Positions 44,251-48,910 of a stretch of 48,910 bases of DNA are shown here, piece after piece (position 1 is the stretch's first letter; every line of letters starts with the position of its first letter). The notes below the pieces were generated by a model. It was not told the origin of the DNA, ran no database searches, and saw only the letters and a list, made by a program, of their open reading frames with translations. The DNA is from Bacteroidota bacterium (lineage in GTDB: Bacteria > Bacteroidota > Bacteroidia > B-17B0 > Aurantibacillaceae): the NCBI GenBank assembly GCA_013288015.1, contig JABDCR010000016.1, positions 1 through 48,910 of the forward strand, in the 5' to 3' direction. Both the position numbers and the translations under genes were made by a program.

Positions 44251-45543
44251 TTACTTTCGTTTACCCCAAAAGTAAATGGGAAGGCCTGCCAACACTATAA
44301 GCAGACCATAAACCGATGACTCCATCTTAGATGTGAAGCCATAATACAATATCCAGCCATTAATTAAAAGGAAAAGGATAGGTGTAAGCGGATAACCCCA
44401 GGTTTTATAACTAATGGGCGATACATCGCTGCGTTTGCGTAGTATAAACACTCCAAAAACGGTAAGGGTTGTGAACAGAGTAAGCGTAAACCCTATCAAC
44501 TCAAGCACTTGATTGAATTGAGCGGTTAAAATTAACACCACCGATATAACCGACTGAAAAATAACCGCTACATAAGGCACATTGTTTTTGTTTTTGATAG
44601 CAAAAAAATTAAGTGGCTTTACATCTGAGCCGATAGATGAAATTACGCGTGGTCCCGCTAATATCATAGCACTGATAGATGATACAAGCAATAACGAAAT
44701 TACCATGCTCATTACATTACCCATTTGCACACCAAAAATATGTTCGGCACTAATGTGGCCTATTTCTATTTGGCCTTTTAAATCATCAACCGGGGTTGAA
44801 TATAAAAACAACATGTTTAGCAACACATATAGCACACTAACTATTAAAGTGCCCACCAGTAAAGAGCGTGGAAGATTGCGTTGCGGGTTTTCTATCTCGC
44901 CTGTAATGTAGGCTGCTGCGTTCCATCCGCTATAGGAGTAAGAAACCCAAAATAAGGAGATAGCGAAAGCTGCATTAGCAAACACATCGTTAAACGAATT
45001 GCTATTAGGCAGAAACGAAATAACATGTGTTGGCTTGGCAAAAATAAAACCGCATACAATAAAGCCGCTAACAAAAGCAATTTTTAAAGCAGTAGCATAT
45101 CGCTGAAAAGCCGCACCTGTTTTAATATTGGTAGCATGTATGGCAGTTATAATTAAAACAACCACTAAAGCAATTGCTGTTGGGTTTATGTTGGCAAAAA
45201 CACTGTTTACATATTTGCCCAATGCCATAGATGCCAAAGCCACCGGAGCCGCAAAACCTACGGTAGATGAAACCCAACCGCTTAAAAAACCAACCACAGG
45301 GTGATATAGTTTTGATAGATAATTATACTCACCACCCGATTGCGGAAAAGCCGCACCAACCTCGCCATACACCAAAGCACCACATAAAGCCATAATGCCG
45401 CCAATAACCCAAAGCAAAACAATGGCAAAAGCTGATTGTATGCCAATTACCTGAAAACCTATACTGGTAAAAACGCCTGTACCAATCATGTTGGCTACAA
45501 CAATGGCAACGGCGGTGTTAAAACTAATTTTGGGTGCGGACAT
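44251..45543 (-). CDS. APC-superfamily amino-acid permease
   Basis: The 430-aa protein has about 12 helices and the APC signature at the unwound first helix, AIVVANMIGTGVFTSIGF, with PQSGGEYNYLSKLYHP as in amino-acid transporters of the LAT/AdiC type. It follows the M23 peptidase gene by 3 bp on the same strand, so the two are likely co-transcribed; a link through peptidoglycan-derived amino acids is only a guess. Substrate unknown. Confidence 0.88.
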   Translation of the reverse strand: MSAPKISFNTAVAIVVANMIGTGVFTSIGFQVIGIQSAFAIVLLWVIGGIMALCGALVYGEVGAAFPQSGGEYNYLSKLYHPVVGFLSGWVSSTVGFAAPVALASMALGKYVNSVFANINPTAIALVVVLIITAIHATNIKTGAAFQRYATALKIAFVSGFIVCGFIFAKPTHVISFLPNSNSFNDVFANAAFAISLFWVSYSYSGWNAAAYITGEIENPQRNLPRSLLVGTLIVSVLYVLLNMLFLYSTPVDDLKGQIEIGHISAEHIFGVQMGNVMSMVISLLLVSSISAMILAGPRVISSIGSDVKPLNFFAIKNKNNVPYVAVIFQSVISVVLILTAQFNQVLELIGFTLTLFTTLTVFGVFILRKRSDVSPISYKTWGYPLTPILFLLINGWILYYGFTSKMESSVYGLLIVLAGLPIYFWGKRK

Positions 45544-45546
45544 ATA

Positions 45547-46518
45547 TTAGTCGAACGACTGCGTTGATTGCTGTGAAAGTTGCAGCATTTGCTGATACTG
45601 CTCAGGACTTAAATCGTTATAATAAAAATTGATTGGATTAATTTTTTGATTGTTTTTTATAACCTCGTAATGCAAATGCGGTGCGGTACTTAAACCTGTG
45701 CTACCCACTAAACCAACTAACTCGCCACGCTTAATTTTTTGTCCGGCACGTACGCTAATTTTACTTAAATGGCCGTAAAGTGTTTGGTAGCCAAAACCGT
45801 GGTCAAGTACTACGTGGTTACCGTAACCCTGCATCATAGCATCGGCCTGCCCTACTACCCCATCTCCGGTTGCATAAACGGGTGTACCCTCAGCAGCAGG
45901 GAAATCCATGCCGGGGTGCATTTCCTGAGTTTTGTAAATAGGGTGTGTTCTCCAGCCGAAACCGCCTGGCTGACGAATTAAGTTTTTAATATTTAAAGGC
46001 ATAATGGCCGGAATAGAGTTAAGCATCTGCTCCTTGTTATGTGCCAATTTCAATACATCATCAAACGATTTTGATTGAATATAAAGCTGTTTTAAAAGCA
46101 CATCCAGCTTTTTAGAAGTCTCCTGCATAAGCTCGGTACTCTCAAAACCTTCTAAGTCTTTATAACGGTCGCTGCCACCAAAACCCGCTTTGCGTATACT
46201 GCTTGGTATAGGCTCGGCCTCAAAAATAACGCGGTAAATGTTGTTATCTCTATCCTGCAAATCGGTTAAAACCGATTGAGCCAGCCCCATTTTTTGGTTC
46301 AATAAATCGTACTCAAGCTCTAGTTTTTCAATTTCGCGATGTAGTTTTTTCTCTTTTGGCGAGTCTAAAAATTTATAGGCTAAAAATATAGTAATGGTAG
46401 CAAATACAGTACCCGTAGCCAAATATGATAGGAATTTCAGACCACGTTCTTTCCACGTAGTGTGAACCTTTTCATAGGTAAGGCTTTTGGTGTTAAACTT
46501 GTATTTTATTTTACTCAT
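45547..46518 (-). CDS. M23 (LytM) family metallopeptidase, membrane-anchored
   Basis: The 323-aa protein starts at the ATG at 46518 (SKIKYKFNTKSL); the frame extends about 97 codons further but that part overlaps the divergent thiolase gene. One membrane helix (about 28-49) is followed by a coiled-coil region (about 52-85) and a C-terminal LytM domain with the zinc motif HPGMDFPAAEGTPV and PHLHYEV, plus the second His in YGHLSKIS. Such enzymes cut peptidoglycan cross-bridges or activate other hydrolases. The zinc ligands are all present, so it is probably active. Confidence 0.9.
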   Translation of the reverse strand: MSKIKYKFNTKSLTYEKVHTTWKERGLKFLSYLATGTVFATITIFLAYKFLDSPKEKKLHREIEKLELEYDLLNQKMGLAQSVLTDLQDRDNNIYRVIFEAEPIPSSIRKAGFGGSDRYKDLEGFESTELMQETSKKLDVLLKQLYIQSKSFDDVLKLAHNKEQMLNSIPAIMPLNIKNLIRQPGGFGWRTHPIYKTQEMHPGMDFPAAEGTPVYATGDGVVGQADAMMQGYGNHVVLDHGFGYQTLYGHLSKISVRAGQKIKRGELVGLVGSTGLSTAPHLHYEVIKNNQKINPINFYYNDLSPEQYQQMLQLSQQSTQSFD

Positions 46519-46531
46519 GCAAAAAAGCAAG

Positions 46532-46539
46532 CAAAAATA
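46532..46539 (-). promoter_or_regulatory. TAnnTTTG -7 promoter element for the M23 peptidase gene
   Basis: On the minus strand TATTTTTG matches the consensus exactly, with a TTG at 46561-46559 exactly 19 bases upstream as the -33 box. The leader to ATG 46518 is 13 nt. Confidence 0.6.
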
Positions 46540-46550
46540 AGAATAAAGGC

Positions 46551-46558
46551 TAAATTTG
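46551..46558 (+). promoter_or_regulatory. TAnnTTTG -7 promoter element for the thiolase gene
   Basis: TAAATTTG is an exact consensus match on the plus strand, 51 bases before the thiolase ATG. It lies between the -33 and -7 boxes of the divergent peptidase promoter. Confidence 0.5.
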
Positions 46559-46609
46559 CAACAGCAATTATTCCTACGGAAAATAAAGGCATTTAAACGC
46601 ACAAAAACT

Positions 46610-47818
46610 ATGAAACACGAAGCATTTATAATAGATGGCATAAGAACACCAATAGGTAATTTTGGAGGCTCCTTAAGCGAAGTACGCCCTGATGATTTAG
46701 CAACACTTGTTTTAAAAGAATTATTAAAGAGAAACCCTAAAATAGACCCTGCCGCTATTGAAGATGTTATATTAGGCTGTGCTAACCAAGCCGGCGAAGA
46801 TAACCGCAACGTGGCTCGTATGGCTTTATTGATGGCAGGTTACCCCATCAACGTATCGGGGCAAACAGTAAACCGTTTATGCGCATCAGGGCTTAATGCC
46901 TGTATGGAAGCTGCACGTGGTTTGATGCTTGGCGATGGTTTGTTATATGTAGGTGGCGGAGTTGAAAACATGACCCGTGGCCCGTGGATTATTAGCAAAA
47001 CAAGTTCGGCCTTTGGCAGAGATGCCCAAATGTTTGACAGCAGTTTTGGCTGGCGCTTTATTAACCCAAAACTGAAAGAAATGTATGGGGTTGATAGCAT
47101 GGGTGATACGGCAGAGAACGTTGCCGAGCAATATAAAATAAACAGAGAAGATCAGGATAAGTTTGCCCTACATTCACAGTTAAAAGCTTCAAAATCAAAA
47201 CAATCAGGTAGGCTAGCTGAAGAAATAGTTGCAGTAACTATTCCGCAAAAAAAGGGCGACCCTAAAATATTTGATACCGACGAATTTATAAAACCACACT
47301 CAACTTTAGAAACCTTAGCTAAACTAAAACCAGCCTTTAAAAAAGACGGAACGGTTACAGCAGGAAACGCATCGGGTTTAAATGATGGGGCTGCTGCTTT
47401 ATTATTAGCATCAAACGAAGGCATAAAACAATTTGGTTTAAAACCATTAGCCCGTGTTGTATCAATGGGTGTTGCAGGAGTTGAGCCTCGCATTATGGGC
47501 ATTGGCCCAATTGAGGCTGCTAAAAAAGCCTTGCAACGTGCCAACCTTACTATTAAAGACATGGACATTATTGAACTAAACGAAGCCTTTGCTGCACAAA
47601 GTTTAGCTTGTATACGTGCATGGGGCTTAGCTGATGATGATGCTCGTATCAATCCAAATGGTGGTGCTATTGCAATTGGTCACCCCCTAGGCATGAGTGG
47701 CGCACGTATTTTAAATACAGCTGCTTTAGAGTTACACAAACAAAATAAAAAATACGCTTTGGTAACTATGTGCATTGGCGTTGGACAAGGTTATGCAGTT
47801 ATTATTGAACGTGCTTAA
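46610..47818 (+). CDS. thiolase (acetyl-CoA acyltransferase, PcaF/PaaJ-like)
   Basis: The 402-aa thiolase begins at the ATG at 46610 (KHEAFIIDGIRTPIG); the 18 codons before it in frame start in the promoter element. The nucleophilic Cys is in NRLCASGLNA, catalytic His in GGAIAIGHPLGMSGAR and the second Cys in VTMCIGVGQG. YGVDSMGDTAENVAEQY resembles 3-oxoadipyl-CoA thiolases. No other beta-ketoadipate or fatty-acid genes are adjacent, so the physiological substrate is undetermined. Confidence 0.9.
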   Translation: MKHEAFIIDGIRTPIGNFGGSLSEVRPDDLATLVLKELLKRNPKIDPAAIEDVILGCANQAGEDNRNVARMALLMAGYPINVSGQTVNRLCASGLNACMEAARGLMLGDGLLYVGGGVENMTRGPWIISKTSSAFGRDAQMFDSSFGWRFINPKLKEMYGVDSMGDTAENVAEQYKINREDQDKFALHSQLKASKSKQSGRLAEEIVAVTIPQKKGDPKIFDTDEFIKPHSTLETLAKLKPAFKKDGTVTAGNASGLNDGAAALLLASNEGIKQFGLKPLARVVSMGVAGVEPRIMGIGPIEAAKKALQRANLTIKDMDIIELNEAFAAQSLACIRAWGLADDDARINPNGGAIAIGHPLGMSGARILNTAALELHKQNKKYALVTMCIGVGQGYAVIIERA

Positions 47819-47827
47819 ACTACCTAT

Positions 47828-48550
47828 ATGTCTCGACTAAAAATAGACGCTTGTTTTTCTCCCTACCTGTATCCTGTATATGCCGATACCGAAAGTATAG
47901 TTGTTGTTATTGATGTTTTTAGAGCCACATCAGCCATTTGTGTTGCCTTTGCCAATGGTGCCGAAAAAATAATTCCGGTAGCAAGTGTTGAAGAAGCCAT
48001 GCAATATAAACAACAAGGCATGCTGGCCGGTGCCGAAAGAAACGCCATTAAATTAGAGGGCTTTGATTTTGGAAACTCGCCTTACGATTATATGGGCGAG
48101 CACGTAAAAGGTAAAACCATTGCACTTACTACCACTAACGGTACACAAGCCATTGAAGCTGCCAGACAAGCTTATAAAGTTGTTATAGGATCTTTTTTAA
48201 ATATTGATGCCTTATGCGATTGGCTTATTAAGCAAAACAGAAATGTATTGCTTTTATGCTCGGGTTGGAAAAACAAATTTAATTTAGAAGATTCTCTTTT
48301 TGCAGGCGCTGTTACACAGCAAATGATTGATAAAAGTAAAAACTACAGTTTAGGTGATGGTTGTTTAGCTTTAAAATACTTGTATGAAATTGGTAAAGAA
48401 AAACCAACCAAGTTTTTAAACTACTCGATGCACAAAGAACGTTTTGCCAAGCTTAATTTAAAAGAAGATATACGTTATTGCCTTATGCCAAACTCGGCAC
48501 CCGTTGTACCTGTATTAGAAGGTAAGTTTTTGGTGAAGGCTGAGTTGTAG
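47828..48550 (+). CDS. comB: 2-phosphosulfolactate phosphatase (ComB family)
   Basis: The 240-aa protein has the ComB signatures: VVVIDVFRATSAICVAFANGA, GFDFGNSPYDY and ALTTTNGTQAIEAA. ComB hydrolyses 2-phospho-3-sulfolactate to 3-sulfolactate in coenzyme M and sulfolactate synthesis. In non-methanogens its product may go to sulfolactate for other sulfonates; no other sulfonate gene is nearby, so this is homology-based. It starts 9 bp after the thiolase stop and may be co-transcribed with it. Confidence 0.88.
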   Translation: MSRLKIDACFSPYLYPVYADTESIVVVIDVFRATSAICVAFANGAEKIIPVASVEEAMQYKQQGMLAGAERNAIKLEGFDFGNSPYDYMGEHVKGKTIALTTTNGTQAIEAARQAYKVVIGSFLNIDALCDWLIKQNRNVLLLCSGWKNKFNLEDSLFAGAVTQQMIDKSKNYSLGDGCLALKYLYEIGKEKPTKFLNYSMHKERFAKLNLKEDIRYCLMPNSAPVVPVLEGKFLVKAEL

Positions 48551-48565
48551 TGAGAGGGTCGTATT

Positions 48566-48910
48566 ATGGAAATATCCGACATTTATAAAAAATATTCAGA
48601 CATTATTTTCATAGCACCAAGTCGCGATCCTACACAATTAGTTATTAATGTAGAAGAATATTTAAAAAGAGTTTTTCCTAACGAAAATTTATTTATTCAG
48701 AATTTTGTTGGCTTGGCTGATATTAGAAGCTCTCTTAAAAATAAATATACTGACGATACAAATTGTTTTAAAAAACATGGTCGAGAGGTTGATGCTAACA
48801 TTGATAAATTAAAATACTATCAACCAGATGTGGGAATTTGTGGCCCAGTAAATAACGAAATTGACGAGCCTGTTCATATAATTAATTATAAAGGCGTGGA
48901 CATTTTATTT
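48566..48910 (+). CDS. unrecognised protein, 3' partial
   Basis: The frame is open from the ATG at 48566 to the right edge (115 codons, no stop), 15 bp after comB. The visible part begins EISDIYKKYSDIIFIAPSRD and includes PNENLFIQNFVGLADIRSS and KLKYYQPDVGICGPVNNEI. No family motif is recognised; the beta-alpha alternation is compatible with a Rossmann-like or nucleotidyl-modifying fold. The product cannot be assigned from this fragment. Confidence 0.65.
   Translation, partial: MEISDIYKKYSDIIFIAPSRDPTQLVINVEEYLKRVFPNENLFIQNFVGLADIRSSLKNKYTDDTNCFKKHGREVDANIDKLKYYQPDVGICGPVNNEIDEPVHIINYKGVDILF

Noticed and set aside
46519-46809. N-terminal extension of the M23 peptidase
   Set aside because: The added 97 codons are antisense to the thiolase gene and cross both promoters.

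Overview
The window reads as one contiguous, gene-dense stretch of chromosome from an AT-rich member of the Bacteroidota. The evidence is two proteins with type IX secretion (T9SS) C-terminal sorting domains, a TamL-type outer-membrane lipoprotein, bacillithiol biosynthesis (BshB1), six-domain ribosomal protein S1 with the phylum's acidic/basic tail, A/T-rich start regions without clear Shine-Dalgarno sequences, and recurrent TAnnTTTG promoter elements just upstream of genes. I see no tRNA, rRNA, prophage, insertion sequence or CRISPR array. The genus cannot be fixed from the sequence alone.

Layout. 1-4607 (+): a three-gene 2-oxoacid oxidoreductase unit (GltD-like flavoprotein with a 2x[4Fe-4S] tail, cut by the left edge; fused gamma-alpha subunit; TPP beta subunit). 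4614-6566 (-): ccmB-ccmC-ccmD-like-ccmE for cytochrome c maturation, with a Cys-type CcmE. 6632-7870 (+): an exported glutathione-peroxidase-like enzyme and BshB1. 7872-11156 (-): rRNA/tRNA methyltransferase, MsbA-like ABC exporter, Rossmann-fold epimerase. 11186-17483: TamL, Lgt, PurN, RNase R, closed by a strong terminator.

17741-27555 (+) is the metabolic centrepiece: an eight-gene pyrimidine catabolic operon. Cytosine or uracil enters through an NCS1 permease. A fungal-FCY1-like deaminase turns cytosine into uracil. PreT/PreA reduce uracil, dihydropyrimidinase and beta-ureidopropionase open and decarbamoylate the ring to beta-alanine (or beta-aminoisobutyrate from thymine), and a class III aminotransferase plus MmsA finish at acetyl-CoA or propionyl-CoA. 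The operon is preceded by a promoter with a nested inverted repeat and ends in a bidirectional terminator.

27583-35929 holds secreted proteins (two unknown or DUF4468-like, two T9SS substrates) around a DEAD-box helicase. 36077-39235 encodes a membrane phosphoglycerol-transferase-like sulfatase-fold enzyme and L-2-hydroxyglutarate oxidase. 39306-42102 is a patch of small unknown secreted or envelope proteins. It contains the most unusual element seen: about 450 bp (41151-41601) of seven imperfect palindromes whose stems co-vary while a CAAAA-n-CCCTAT core stays fixed. 42265-48910 has rpsA, an amino-acid permease, an M23 peptidase, a thiolase, ComB and an unrecognised gene cut by the right edge.

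Main candidates for novelty are the covarying hairpin array, the cytosine-to-acetyl-CoA operon with its eukaryote-like deaminase and structured leader, the NAD(P)-linked Kor-type complex, and the Cys-type cytochrome c maturation set.
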